64,000 nt of DNA from Bimastos eiseni (Eukaryota; Annelida; Clitellata; Crassiclitellata; Lumbricidae), in NCBI GenBank assembly GCA_959347315.1, contig OY365810.1, positions 11,343,728 through 11,407,727 of the forward strand, given 5' to 3'. This document shows, in pieces, positions 45,530-57,727 of this stretch. Position 1 is the stretch's first letter. Every line of letters begins with the position of its first letter. The notes beneath the pieces are model-generated. The model searched no databases. It was not told where the DNA came from and saw only the letters and a program-made list of their open reading frames with translations. A program made the position numbers and the translations under genes.

Positions 45530-45838
45530 CTTTTCCAAGTAACGCATCGGCGATATGTGACTGTTCCGTTTCTCTCAGTGACTGTAGGAATCCGTTTATT
45601 GCTGAGCTGGGTTTTCGCTTCAGTATCTTAATCATTAGCTTGACCTGACGATTCCAGTTTCCTGCTTCTGCCTTTAAGATCTCCGCATCTGTGTTCGTGA
45701 AAATGCCGAAACTTTGACAGGCGGCGATCAAATGTCCTGCTGGGTTGATGCTGTTTGTCAACGTTCGCTGCCTTCGCCAGAACACTCTCCGATTGTGGCG
45801 GCTCAAAATCACGCAACGTCTTGCATTTTCAGAAGCGT
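45530..45838 (-). CDS. CARD exon 1 (gene 2: CARD-CARD-TRADD-N-like-F-box-NHL)
   Basis: First placed exon of gene 2, 309 bp, phase 1-1, acceptor ACTGTAG with a CTAAC branch-like site, donor AAAG/GTAAAC. CARD signatures: HLIAACQSFGIFTNTDAEIL, QVKLMIKILKRKPSSAINGF and LRETEQSHIADALLG. Transcript order: 45838-45530, 44378-44091, 43239-42734, 42418-42244, 41764-40830; phases 1, 1, 0, 1 at the four joins all fit. The predicted product (about 735 residues plus an unseen first exon) couples two death-fold interaction domains to a ubiquitin-ligase adaptor and a propeller. The whole architecture is inferred from splice sites. Confidence 0.75.
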
Positions 45839-46317
45839 CTACAGTGTTAGCGCAGAGCAAAATGTTTACGTATTCCAGTATAAAATCTAACAGACTGAAA
45901 ACATAAAAGACGTATTCATGAGAAAGATGTTTCGAGTTCCCGTTTGCTTCTTAATGCGTCAGATTACGATTTGACCCGGAACTGCGGTTCATGGTATAGT
46001 CGTAATCTGTTGCATCCTGGTAAGTATACATTGTAGTAAGTAATTGATCAAAAATAGTCTCAACCACTCAGTGACAGGGTCGAAGAGCCATTTCCGGTTA
46101 TTGCTTAGTCGATACTTAGAATATGTAAGTAGGCGTAATACGGCATAAGGTCATTCACTTTTAATATGCATTCACGTAAATCTCAGACAACTAAAAACAT
46201 CCTTACTGTAGTAGAATGACGTGCACACGCCAGCACACACTGACACACATTGTATGCATGCATCTGTCTATTTATATAGTGCCTTATAGGAACCTCACGA
46301 AAGCGCTAAGCATTGTG

Positions 46318-46388
46318 TTATATATATATATATTATATATATGTTATATATATTATATATATGCTATATATATTATATATATACATGC
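46318..46388. repeat. (TA)n-rich tract
   Basis: TATATATA runs interrupted by GTTA and GCTA, about 70 bp. Confidence 0.85.
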
Positions 46389-47064
46389 ATAACTGTATAT
46401 ATTGTGCTATGATTTACGAGTTGTTGACAAGTTCTTCGCACCAATTGGATTCGAAGTGACTGCGATCTTGTATGAACAAGACAGGGTGGGCCATGAGGTC
46501 AATAAAGCCTCTAGATCACCAGGATGCACTTTGCATACTTAGATAGATCAGATAACATTACCTAATATCACTAGCCTATACACCTGGGTCAAGATCTTCT
46601 AAGTCAACGTCAACAGCATGTTGCTTAGTTGGTCATTCAGCTGATTTGATACGTATCGTCAATGAAGGATAAGGAACGTTTGCTTTTTTATAATAATATG
46701 ATAATCGCAATTACAGCTAGGCCTTATAACACAATTAACACAATCTTATCATTGTTTCTAAACTGTCTAACAATATATGTCCTTCGTGGAATGAATTCAT
46801 ATGTCATATGAAATTTAATTAATTCTCATTTTCATGAATACGTGTATGCTCACGTGTGTGCTTTTGATTATCTATGATAACGAGTTATTACTATAAAAAT
46901 CCTCTTATCGCTGGTAATACTTAAGATTTTAAAATGCGTAACTAACTATTAAAATAATCAAATTCGCAGTTATATATGTTCTCGACTGCTGCTGTTGCTG
47001 CTGGAACCTTTTGCCGCAGTTGCCTCTATATAGCATAGCCTGTGCTGTTGTTTTGCTTTAGTTT

Positions 47065-47841
47065 GTGCTGCCAGTTCAGCGTCTAGATAAGAATTTAGTT
47101 AAGTGCTGTTTGTGCATTCATTCGTCTAAAGTTAATGACAAACTTCTTACTTGTGTGCTTTGTTATAGCAGTTTTCATTTGTCTCACCTTGATGTACCAA
47201 CTACTAATATTGCTTCGTGGTTTTGTAGTGCCTGCCTGTCGCAGTTGTTTCCTTTTAATCATGTGACCGATGATAATGATTTTGCCCAATGTATTCTTGA
47301 AGATAGGGCTATTCGTCATTCACTTCATAAACTGAGGGAAGGGCCACGTCTTGACCTATTTACCGACTCTAGTCTTGATCGCCCGCTACTCAGTAACAAC
47401 GACCTTCATCTTGACGAGCATTATTACACAATGAGACCAGGCCTTTGCACCTATAATGTCCCCTCTTCCATTGACTTTGCAAGTAAGTGTAACTCTGGAC
47501 TTCTAGCTATACTGCACTTAAATTGTCGAAGTATGATTGGGAAACTATCGTGTATCGAGGACCTTTTGTCTAGAACAGCGACTGACATATTAGCAGTCAC
47601 TGAAACGTGGTTAGATGATAATCTAGCAAACTCAGCTCATATTCCTGGCTATAACTTTGAATTTCGCTGTAGATCTACAGGCCGGGGTGGAGGCGTTGGT
47701 TTGCCCTTAAAGGATAGCATAAAGTATCATCCTTATAGTCTGCCTGTTAATTGCCTCACTCATGTAACATATGAATCCCTTTTTCTCCGCTTTTCTTGTA
47801 ACAATAATGGTACTTTCTTCATAATTGGTGTACTATATTGA
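47065..47841 (+). pseudogene. Retroposon ORF, PHD finger plus endonuclease part
   Basis: First open stretch of the CR1/L2-like element: a PHD-type Cys/His finger in about residues 14-75, then the start of an endonuclease/exonuclease/phosphatase domain (NCRSM, TETWLDDN). It has no ATG at its start and is cut by TGA at 47839; the same frame continues with the endonuclease (GDFNID) to 48348. Confidence 0.8.
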
Positions 47842-48417
47842 CCTCCAGGTCACGACCTAGATCTTTTCAATAATGAATGGTACACCCTATTAACGGCTTT
47901 AACATCAAAGGACAGGGACTCGTTCATAATAGGAGATTTTAATATTGACTTGCTCAAGGCACAGGATCATAAATTGACCAATAATTTCCTGGACATTGCG
48001 TCATCCCATCACTTTCTCCCAGTCATTACCCAACCTATGCGAATCACAACTTCCTCCGCTTCCCTAATAGACAACCTCTTTACAAATCGGGTCTTTAAAA
48101 TCATGGAGTCTAATATTCTAATTGAGGATATATCTGATCATCTGCCAATTATGGCATATGTTGAAATAACGCCAAAATTTTACCCCGATCCCGTTGTTAA
48201 TCATAGTCGACGTTTTGACGCAAAATCTAAAGAACTTATCAAGACCCTACTATCACAAGCAGACTGGTCTTGTGTAAAGGATTCGTGTGATGCAAATGAT
48301 CCGGATACAGCTTATAACTTGTTTAATCATAAATTTACCAGTGTATAAAATTATGACATCGTTTTCCCTCAGACTATAACAAAACCTAAGTCAAGGAATA
48401 CATTTAAGCAGCCTTGG

Positions 48418-50189
48418 ATGACACCTGCCGTACTAAAATCATGTAAAAATAAGGCAAAACTTCACAACGCTTTTGTGAGGAACCCAGCACCTGCCAATAG
48501 AAGCAAGTATATAGCTTATAGAAATAAGTTTAAAACGTTACAAAAAAAATGTGAAAGAAATTTCTATGTTTCGGAATTCACGAAGTATAACAACGACCTT
48601 AAACAAACCTGGCAAACAATTAAAACTATATTAAAAGTGAAATCTTCGCACTTGCCAATTAAATCCATAATCTCTGGTAGTGTTGAATTGACGGATGCTA
48701 AATTGATTGCTGAAAAATTCAATAACTATTTTACGAGCATAGCTCAAGAACTTGTCGACAAGATACCATCCTCTCTTGCATCCTTTTCTGAATACCTTGG
48801 TCCACCTCAACTTAGTTCTTTTGCTGTCCAACCTGTTACTCCGGTCTTTGAAAAATACACACTCTTCTGGACATGACGACATCAATCCTAGTTTAGTTAC
48901 TCCTTTACTGAACCTGATCGTTAATCCATTGACTGATATTATAAATTGTTCTCTAACTACTGGTACTGTTCCTTCTCTCTTGAAAATAGCCAAAGTCATA
49001 CCTATACATAAACAAGGCCCAAGTGAACTCATTACTAATTATAGGCCCATTTCAATCTTGCCTTTCTTTTCTAAGTTATTGGAAAAAGTCATGTATTCAC
49101 GTCTTTCTGACTTTATTAGTAAAAATAACTTTCTTTGTCCACTTCAACACGGTTTGCCACCTGGCCATTCCACGATGATGTCCCTACTAAACATACAGGA
49201 AACATATCTGCTGCCATTGACCGTAATGAATACTCTGTCGGCGTTTTTATTGACACTTCTAAAGCTTTCGATACTGTAAACCAGGATTTATTAGTATCTA
49301 AATTGGCTAACTTGGGTGTTCGAGGAGTGGCCTTGGCTTGGTTCTAAAGCTATCTAGCTGATAGACACCAATATGTATACTGTAACGGTTCTATATCTAG
49401 CACTAAATTAATTAGATATGGTGTACCTCAAGGTTCCATCCTAGGTTCCCTTCTTTTTTTGATCTTTATCAACGACTTGCCTAATGCCTCGAGTCTCCTT
49501 CATTTTTTATTATTTGCAGACGATACCAACATATTTGCATCACATGCATCTTATGATAAGCTAATTGCATTAATGAACCAGAAGCTTACTCATGTCAACG
49601 AATGGTTTACTGTAAATAAACTGTCACTCAACGTCACTAAGACCAATTATATCCTCTTTACCTCTCATCGTAAGCATCTTCCTGCCAATGTAGGTGTTCT
49701 GAGTATAAATAATATTCCCATTCCCAAAGTCATCTCAGTAAAATTCCTGGGGGTCTATGTAGATCAATATCTTACTTGGAGCAGCCACATTGAAATGTTA
49801 GCATCAAAAGTAGCCAAAAATATATGATTATTTTTTGAATTGCCTACCTCTTACCAACTCATATACGCCTTAGTCTATACTATTCCATGGTCCATCCTTA
49901 CTTAACCTATTGTAATCTTGTATGGGCTTCAAACTACCACGCAAGACTAAAAAGGTTAATCTCTCTTCAAAATAGAGCCCTTAAAGTTATTGTTAGAAAC
50001 TCTCATCTTGCCTCATCCGAATATCTCTATAGCCTAACTCATATACTGGGAATTGAGCAAATCAATCTATTGCAGACCAGCGAATTCATGTATAAACACT
50101 TCCATAACCAGCTGCCTTCTATCTTTGATAATTATTTTGTGCCCGTAGCCCAAGTGAACCCGTACAAACTACGCTCGTCTACTAATTAG
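48418..50189 (+). pseudogene. Retroposon reverse transcriptase, broken
   Basis: The reverse transcriptase is spread over four segments in three frames (48418-48876, 48752-49279, 49135-49827, 49887-50189) with intervening stops. The catalytic FADD is still readable near 49517, so decay is moderate. Confidence 0.85.
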
Positions 50190-51073
50190 AGGCCCATTAA
50201 AACGCGTACTAGCACCCGAAAATTTTCGATTCGATGCTCTGGTCCTAATGCATGGAATAGAGTTCCGGCAGAACTACGCTGTCTTCCCAACGTCTTTTTG
50301 TTTAAACGTAATCTGCGTGTTTACATAAATAACTTAGCACACAGCGATTTTCAAGTGTGATACTGAACAACTATATTTGTAAATAATGATTGATGAATGC
50401 TATTTCGTTTACTTATATCTTGTATGAATTTTATTTAGTTAACTGGTTAAGTCTCTTTTCTTAACAAACTTGCAGCAACTGAGTGAATTATTATACCGAC
50501 ATCAACCACTTACGTACTGGGTGACCCTGTTAGCGGGACCACGGTCCCGTTAGGGTTTGTCTTCATCCCTATTGATCGCTGGCATTCGTTTGTTTGTATA
50601 TATAATTGCTGTACATAATGTGCTTACTTTTTTGATGAATTGTCAGTGAACAATAAAAATACGTGGTTATGGTTATGGTTATGTCGGTTACCATTTGCAT
50701 TGGGCTAATGCAACTTGGTCACTATTGGCCTTTGTAAATTAAGTGGTTCCTTTTACAAGGGAACTCATAGTATTATAGAGGCGTTCCCGACACAGACCAA
50801 GAGTTGAATAAAATGACGCAGTTACAGATCGAGAAGACGGCAGCGATTCTAGGATTGGATGTCAGACGCGATAGTAGTACGTGTGACAGTATACGCAGAA
50901 TGTTGCTTACGAACGAAACCCTTCGCTGAGCACAACTTCCTGGCAATGCTAATTAAAGTGGGTGACCAATTTCGTTTGAACACTTCCCAGCCTATAATTC
51001 GATAAGTAGGGATTAGAGTCACGCCATCTTGAGCAAGTCCTTTTACTAATTATTACTCAGAGCCATTTATATC

Positions 51074-51165
51074 ATGTCGTGGGGTTGTGTGCACTTCTGA
51101 ACTTTGGATGGAGAACCAAAAACAGTTATAGGTCTATTGCATTGTTAAGGTCAATAAATTAAATG
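51074..51165. repeat. Dispersed repeat (partner 52508-52595)
   Basis: GTGTGCACTTCTGAACTTTG and TCAATAAATTAAA recur in the same order at 52508-52595. Both look like polyadenylation-signal-bearing 3' ends (AATAAA). Family unknown. Confidence 0.6.
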
Positions 51166-51236
51166 AGGAACTTTACAGAATTCCTTTATTATTCGTTTAC
51201 GAAGAAAGTTTGAGAGGTTAAAATGCAGCTTTTCAT

Positions 51237-51451
51237 TTAGTTAGATGATAAATGATGCTTCGTAGAAGTCGCACGGATTGGTAACATTGACTTCGAACAT
51301 TCGTCAAACACCCAGTCGTTGCATAAAGTTCCTTTGCAAGTTTGAACGCACACGGTGTATGTGTGTCGATTGTACTCAAGTAGTCCGCAATTTCTGTAGC
51401 GCTCCACGTAGTCTTCGTCGCCGCATGCTCTCCCAAAGTTAAGCAGTTTTT
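51237..51451 (-). CDS. Ly6/uPAR-like terminal exon
   Basis: Exon after TGATGATGCAG ending in TAA. It encodes RACGDEDYVERYRNCGLLEY, then YTVCVQTCKGTLCNDW, the 'C...C...C...C...CN' C-terminal half of a three-finger (Ly6/uPAR) domain, followed by a tail. Such proteins are small, secreted or GPI-anchored. The first half must lie on an upstream exon at higher coordinates, not located. The spacing match is good, but only half of the domain is seen. Confidence 0.5.
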
Positions 51452-52886
51452 CTGCATCATCAACAACATTGCGCAAGTTAATAGTAGCGTTTATTTCCGA
51501 CAATACGATAATTATAGTATACAAGGTAATGGAAACGGAGCCAGAGATGACTCTGCATCCCTCTTTATGTGACAATGAATTGCACCTGTTAAATGAATGA
51601 CTGATGGTGTGATAGTACAATAAGATGATTGAACAAATGAAAGGGCGAATGATAACTGAACAAAGAATGAACACACTAACGCGAGAACAACTTGATTAGG
51701 TCTGGAGATGAACCGTTTGTCTTATCAAAACGACGAATGGCCAAGGCTAGAGGGAGCAACCTCAGGAGATACTTGTCAAGCGACCAACGAATGTTTAGAT
51801 AAAATTAACAGTGAAATAACAAATAACCCTCTTGAGCTTTAAAGCCTAACACTTGAACGTAGAGGGCTTGCACTTTAGTACACGCTGATCGCTAAAGGGT
51901 TTTAAGGACTGTTTTAGCTGTAGTCATCGCTATGGAATTTACGCAGAGAACGTTAGACTGAAGTTTTAGTTGAAGCTCTATGAGTTTACTTGTCATTCGA
52001 GCTGCAGTTGTTCTTTACAATCTTGAGTTAAAATCTGGAATAAAGTGTTGAAATGATCCAACACAATTCCAACTGTGTTGGATCATTTTGACTCTCAAAC
52101 CTCCTGATAGAACATGGGTCCTGACCCCGCCTGACCAGCCATCTACCAGGGGCTTGGATACTCGCACCATGGTACTACATGGAACCAATCGGCACCGACG
52201 AGCAAATCCCCGATTTGCTCCAATATTTCACTGAACATATCATTCTGGAAATGCTGATTACAGCGTTTGACCGATTGGTTAGAGTTATCAGCATGTTACT
52301 CGTCTTCACCAACGAATTCTCGTATGGGTAAGAGCCTCGACCAAGGCAGTTACTGTTTAGTGATTGACTAGAGCTAGTCCTTCACATATCATTGTTCGGG
52401 GCTATCTATATGTCCTCAATCAATCAATCAAAAATACTTGATATAGCGCCCCTACTCAGTGGCGCTCCCGGCCTATAACCCTCGGCTGAATAGGACAGTT
52501 TTTGTCCTGTGGTGTGGTTGTGTGCACTTCTTAACTTTGAACGGATACCGGTAGCCTATGACAGCTGTATCGTATTGTTAAAGTCAATAAATTAAAACCA
52601 AAATACATATGTAGCATTCCCATATCATTCATGTTCTGTCTTTGAGGGAGTGGTCGCACATGTACCTCCGAGGAAGATTGTCTATGCCCTCAGCTGGCAG
52701 AGAAGGGAGGAACTGACCACGGAGGGAATGGAGGCGGAGAAGAGAAGGGGTGGCCATATCATACTGCAACTGGGTGACGTCAAGGTATGGCATCCAGCCC
52801 TCTTCCAATCTACATGTAGTGTAGCATAGAAATGTTTTTCCTGATGGAATACTGGAACCAATGTAATATTTAATGTTGTATATAGT
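51452..52886. other. No recognisable gene
   Basis: 1.4 kb containing the second copy of the 51074-51165 repeat (52508-52595), a small perfect palindrome around 52057-52088 (TGATCCAACACAATTCC and its complement) and CAATCAAT repeats near 52418. No supported exon. Confidence 0.5.
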
Positions 52887-53026
52887 CAGAGGCGGCGATC
52901 TCGTTTAACCGGTGGGGGGACACCCAGTTAGAGGGGTAAGAAATTTGGGGGACTCACCCTGTCCGTAAAAGGTGGGAGCACTTGTCGCCCTCAACCCCCC
53001 TCCCCTCCCCCGGGATCGCCGCCCTG
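52887..53026. mobile_element. hAT-type MITE
   Basis: 140 bp with termini CAGAGGCGGCGATC and GGGATCGCCGCCCTG (inverted) and imperfect 8-bp flanks TATATAGT / TGTAGAGT (6 of 8). G/C-rich interior without coding capacity. Confidence 0.7.
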
Positions 53027-54281
53027 TGTAGAGTAGTTTGTTACGTAGCGAAGAGTGGTTGACTACAGTACAAACCAGCGTAGTGTGTGGTTTAGAGTAG
53101 CTTGTTGTACAGCGCAAAGCGATTGAGTAGTTTTCACCAGTGTATTGTACTGGTAGAGTATGCATTCATGAAACTTCGTTCAGTCAGGTTTCGTTCAGTT
53201 CTACAATTATTTTTCCGTGTCATTTATCACAAGTCATACTTGATGTACATATGACAGTTGGCCATAGATAGAACGGGTCAAAGCCGATGTTCCATGGCTA
53301 CTCGGTCGCCACCACAGACGGTATGCCAATTGTGGTTGGCAGTGGAGCTCAATGTATGCACACTACAGTCCATCGACTACGCACGAGTCCATCAATAAAT
53401 ACTTCTTTATCTCTTTAAGGAACTAGATGATGTTTCGTTCTCTGAAACTAATAACGACTGTCCTGATCTTGACTTCAACTGCGAGGTACTTTATACGTCT
53501 TACAGACGAATGGCTCGTATAACACGAGTGAAACAAGAACAGCAAATACAGAAGTGACATAATACATCATTATATTGTATCAGAGATCTGCGCCGAGACG
53601 TCCTGCGCCAGTATATCATTTACAGTAAGCACCAGATCACGTGGACTATAATGTATTGTATAGTATGCGTTTAGAGCGCTTTTCGCAGTGCACGCCATCA
53701 GCGGCGCTCGCTGTGCGAGACACATTGGGAAAAAGTGGTATCAAGACAGCCATGATAAAGCTGGCGTGTGTAGGCCTACACGATGAGGGTAATTCTAAGC
53801 CTTGCCATTCTTCAGGGTAATAAAAATAACATTTACTTTCCATTATTGACGCCTCCCATCAATGTTAACGATTGGCAAACGCTAGCTGTTGATGATTATT
53901 TTGATAGCTAAAAACGATAATTTTTTGATAATCAATCCAAAAACATAGTTTTGCGACTATCGATACCCTCAACTAGTTGTTAGGCTTCTTCAGATCGTCG
54001 AGGTAGATGTGCTCTGGCTTCATTGCTCCGTCTATTTACTATTTATTAATTTTTATGGATGTTACTGAAATGTTTACAAGAGGTTCGTTCATTAGTTTGT
54101 ATTCCAGAAAAACGTTAGAGTTATTCTAAAAGTTTTATGAAAAGCTGGATAAAGGATAATCTGCAGAGCAAGGGTACTAAAGAAAAGTAGACCTACTTTA
54201 TTCTGAGATCAACCAAAAGTTACAATCACAGCGCAAGTGCTAACTCGGATTCTAAGCTACAGTTAAAAAAATCAGGGTATC
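53027..54281. other. No recognisable gene
   Basis: 1.25 kb with no supported exon. An AATAAATA signal lies at about 53393; nothing upstream of it is recognisable. Confidence 0.45.
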
Positions 54282-54965
54282 GCGTCAATTGAACCGCCGT
54301 CAGTTGATCTCCCGTCAGTTGATCCCGTCAGTTGATCTCCCGTCGATTGATCTCCACGTCAATTGATCCCTGCCTATTCGTCCTAAATGAATCTCTAGGC
54401 TACGCGTCAGAGACTTGTAGCTGAGACCGTTAGTAAACAAAAGAATGATTTTACAGATTTGGAAAATAACAACGCAATGCCCAGTTTTCATGTCACTCGT
54501 CCAGGTCTCGTGTCACTCGTCCAGAACGGACGATATATTTCTACACGGAGTTGTCGGTATGGAACATCAGGCAACGAAACAATATCGCTTGCTTGAGGCT
54601 CGTGTAAACCACGCTGTAAACGCTTACGGCCGGTCTGAGATTCTGTTATATATCCGAACAATGGCTCATTTATCCCATGCATAGACACTTATGCATAGAA
54701 CTTTATGCTCATAAATTCATCACATTATGACTCTCAATTACGCTTTTGTAATTTCTTACCACTTTAAAATCTCGTGCTCTGTTACGTCGTTCTTTAAATA
54801 TATGGAGGTCGCAAATGGAACATGAATGTTGTATCAATTGGGCTGGGTTCAATAGGCAGGGGATCAATTGACTAGGGGATCAATTGACTAGGGGATCAAT
54901 TGACTAGGAGATCAATTAACAGAGGATCAACTGATGGGGATCAACTGACGGTTGATCAAAAGACG
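54282..54965. mobile_element. Foldback element FB3 with GTCAATTGATC-repeat arms
   Basis: Left array (54282-54370) of a unit of about 14-16 bp (CGTCAGTTGATCTCC variants) and inverted right array (54855-54965; GGGGATCAATTGACTA). The innermost sequence GATCCCTGCCTATT is mirrored by AATAGGCAGGGGATC. The unique interior is about 480 bp, without a convincing gene. Confidence 0.8.
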
Positions 54966-55367
54966 TAGAACGAAAATTCAGAAGGGAGAAGATGAATATA
55001 GGCGACAGATAATTAACCTGAAAATAGTTCTTAGAGGAGCATTTAAAGAATGGGTGTTTGGATGGATTAACGCGGGTCATAATTGTTATTAGGCTACGAC
55101 ATTGAAAACGAAATCTGTTAGAACGTTGCATGTATATCAAACATTATTGATATATAATTAACTTTCTGGTACGAGTGCAGTCATAATAAGCGCAATATAA
55201 TCACAGGACGATAATCGCTCACGATCTACATCGTTTGATTCTGAATTGTATTCATATTGTGGCTTACAATCACGAAATCATTGGGAGCATGACAATGATA
55301 TCGTTTATTGCTGACGTCATAGCAGCTATGAAAATAAATTTTAACTAGTGATCGAATCGCCGTGGCC

Positions 55368-56196
55368 CAGAGTTGTATGGTCTAGTTTTGTAGTGTCTCG
55401 GTCTCGGAAGGCTATTGTCTCGGTTTCGGTCTCGCTGTAGTGCCTCGAATTTTTGGAAACTGCCTTGAAGTGAAAGTCTTGTTTTGTCTCGAATGAGCAG
55501 TCTCGATAAGTTTCGCGTTAACTGTCTTAGAATCTTGCGCTAGAAACTAAAACCGAAAATTTACGAGACATGGTAATTCTGGTTAACGCATGATTCACAT
55601 GATACTGAAATCGATTCAATCATCTTAAAGTGGAAAAATGTATGAGAGAGAACCCGAAATTGTGAATTTTTAGTTTATGCAATTTGAAGTTATTGGCAAA
55701 ACAATAGCTATGTAAACCACCATAGCCGAAACGATCGGAACAACTTCGAGTTTCTCAAGGTGAGCAAGGATATGCGCAAATTTATAAATATTTTGTTTGG
55801 TAGTTGGTATCGAATTTGCTTGTTTAAAATCGTCTAGAATATTTCAGAGGTGTATAAAAATGCTTTCTTTATACTTTTCAGAAGATAGGCCGAAGAAGAA
55901 GAAGAGATATGAAAAAGATAAAACGCGACAATATAAATCTGTTCTTGGAAATTGGTACTATATACATTAAAAGTGTCAAATTGAAATTACAAATGAACGT
56001 TATTCCCGAAATCTGATACATTAGTATTTTACAGCCTTTTATATAAGATCACTTGTCCTTTACTGTCTCGCACTTTCTTGAGCCTAGTGTCTCGGACCCT
56101 CGTTCTCGGTCTCGCACTGTCTCGGTCTCGGTCTCGGAACCTCACTGTCTCGATCTCGTCTTGGTCTTGAAGTTTCAAGTCTTGCATACAACACTG
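55368..56196. mobile_element. Non-autonomous hAT element with TCTCGG subterminal repeats
   Basis: 829 bp. Terminal repeats CAGAGTTGTATG and CATACAACACTG, 11 of 12 matching when inverted. 8-bp target duplication CCGTGGCC / CCGTGGTC (7 of 8). Many GTCTCGG/TCTCGC units lie just inside both ends (55394-55440; 56064-56160) in the same orientation, probably transposase-binding sites. No transposase frame. Confidence 0.88.
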
Positions 56197-56204
56197 CCGT
56201 GGTC

Positions 56205-57720
56205 TTGTAAGAAGTTTATATAACGCAAAATTAGACTTTTTAATTTAATTATGATTAGCAGCGAGTTTCTTCTGAATAAATAAATTACTGCTGAATTATA
56301 GGCCTATTCTGTAATGTACATGTACATCTACTTGTCCACGCGCTGTAGGCCTATGTACACAAATTCATGCAAGCAGTATGCTCGGTTTTTAATTAGGCCT
56401 CCAGTGATATGCTGGCCTATTTCCAAATGTATTCCGTGGTTTTCCAGTACATAATGAGAAGCTTTTACCGTGGTTTAATCCGTTCCTTCGGTATATCCTG
56501 TTCCGTCACTATGACACACAAAGATACAGACAATGTACACAATGCTCTACACCATAGTGGTGTTTACTTATAAACAATATTAAGAGAGTGTTGTTGTCCA
56601 TGGGCTAGAGGCGTAGCTAGTGTATTTTGCGCCCGGGTACAAACTACAGAATTGGTGCCCCTCTGGGGACGTCCGTAAATGACGTCACGCGCTTAGGGGA
56701 TGGGTTCAAACATCTGTGACGATGTATGACGAGGAATGGGTCTAGAAAGAAATGTGATATCACGTCAAAATTCGTTTTATTATTACTTTTTACTTCATTA
56801 AACAAGTTACACTTAATTAACTGTAATTTGTGACCTCAATTTAACAATAATCATCATGATTATTGCATTCCGAATTTTTGAATTGTTTACTTTTACGCTC
56901 GGTGTTAATTTTGGGGTTTTGAACGTGATGCAGCAATTCTGTAACACACAAGTAGGAATCAATTAAACTGCTAAAACGCACAAGCCACAGAGAGTCGGTG
57001 CACGTGGGCAACGAGAACTAATAATAGGTACCGCAAATGAAGAAATGGAGATAGTGCAGATTGGATATATCTATTGAACAGGATGATGAGATCCAAGCTC
57101 TCCCTAAATATTCCATGAACGAGTATTTTTGCTTTTCGGTGGAGAATGGAGAAGCATAAATTTTGAATTGTTTCAGGTTACTATTATCAAAAAATTCAGA
57201 ATTGTAATGATTCTGTCAGAGCTTTCATCTTGTGGAATACATAATGAGTGTAAGAATTCAACTTTCTTAATTTTTCAGTTGTTCTACTAGGCTCCTATAT
57301 ACATGTAGTTTTAGCTCCACGAAGTCTCTTTGTCACCCGAGAGCAAACATAGGGATGGGCCTTATTCACGAGCGCTGAGTCAAATCAGAGGGGTTGAGCA
57401 AAGGATAGTCTGTGTAAATGCCACCCACTAATTAAAACTTTAAAACTGTCATGCCGTCCAAACGCGGCGCTATAAGCTACGTCATGTATATGCCGCTCAC
57501 GGAGATAATTCTATGAGTCGCCGACTGTGTCATAAATTGCCCGTTTTTCTCTTATACTGTTGTTCAGCTAGCACGAAGAAGCAATGCTCAACACATTTCA
57601 AAGTTGTAAAGCTAACCTACATTACTTCGACTCGGGTAACCCCGGGTGATTCAGTTAGCTTCAGAATAGAAAAAAGATGTGCAATTTTTGTCGCACGAGA
57701 TTTTGCAAAATGACATTACT
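56205..57720. other. No recognisable gene; possible hAT left end
   Basis: 1.5 kb AT-rich. AGAGGCGTAGCTAGTG followed by GCGCCCGGGTAC near 56607 resembles a hAT terminus, but I found no matching right end or target duplication. A GGCGC and AGCGCTGAGTCAAATCAGA block at 57367 resembles 38065. Confidence 0.4.
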
Positions 57721-57727
57721 ACGGTAT

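Larger units (their letters stand above)
46980..50683 (+). mobile_element. CR1/L2-like non-LTR retrotransposon, inactivated
   Basis: From about 47065 the frame carries a PHD-type finger (CCLCIHSS ... CVLCYSSFHLSHL ... WFCSACLSQL), then an AP-type endonuclease (LHLNCRSMIGKL, AVTETWLDDN, IIGDFNIDLL), then reverse transcriptase (ITNYRPISILPFFSKLLEKV, VPQGSILG, LLFADDTNIFA, KFLGVYVDQYLTW) and the usual C-terminal LTYCNLVWASNY region. It ends in three TGGTTA units (50664-50683), a CR1/L2-style microsatellite tail. Stops at 47839, 48346, 49345 and 49825 and frame changes near 48850, 49190 and 49850 kill it. The 5' limit is approximate. Confidence 0.88.

Noticed and set aside
46980..50683. PHD-finger gene of the host
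   Set aside because: The finger is followed in frame by endonuclease and RT motifs and a TGGTTA tail, so it belongs to the retroposon.
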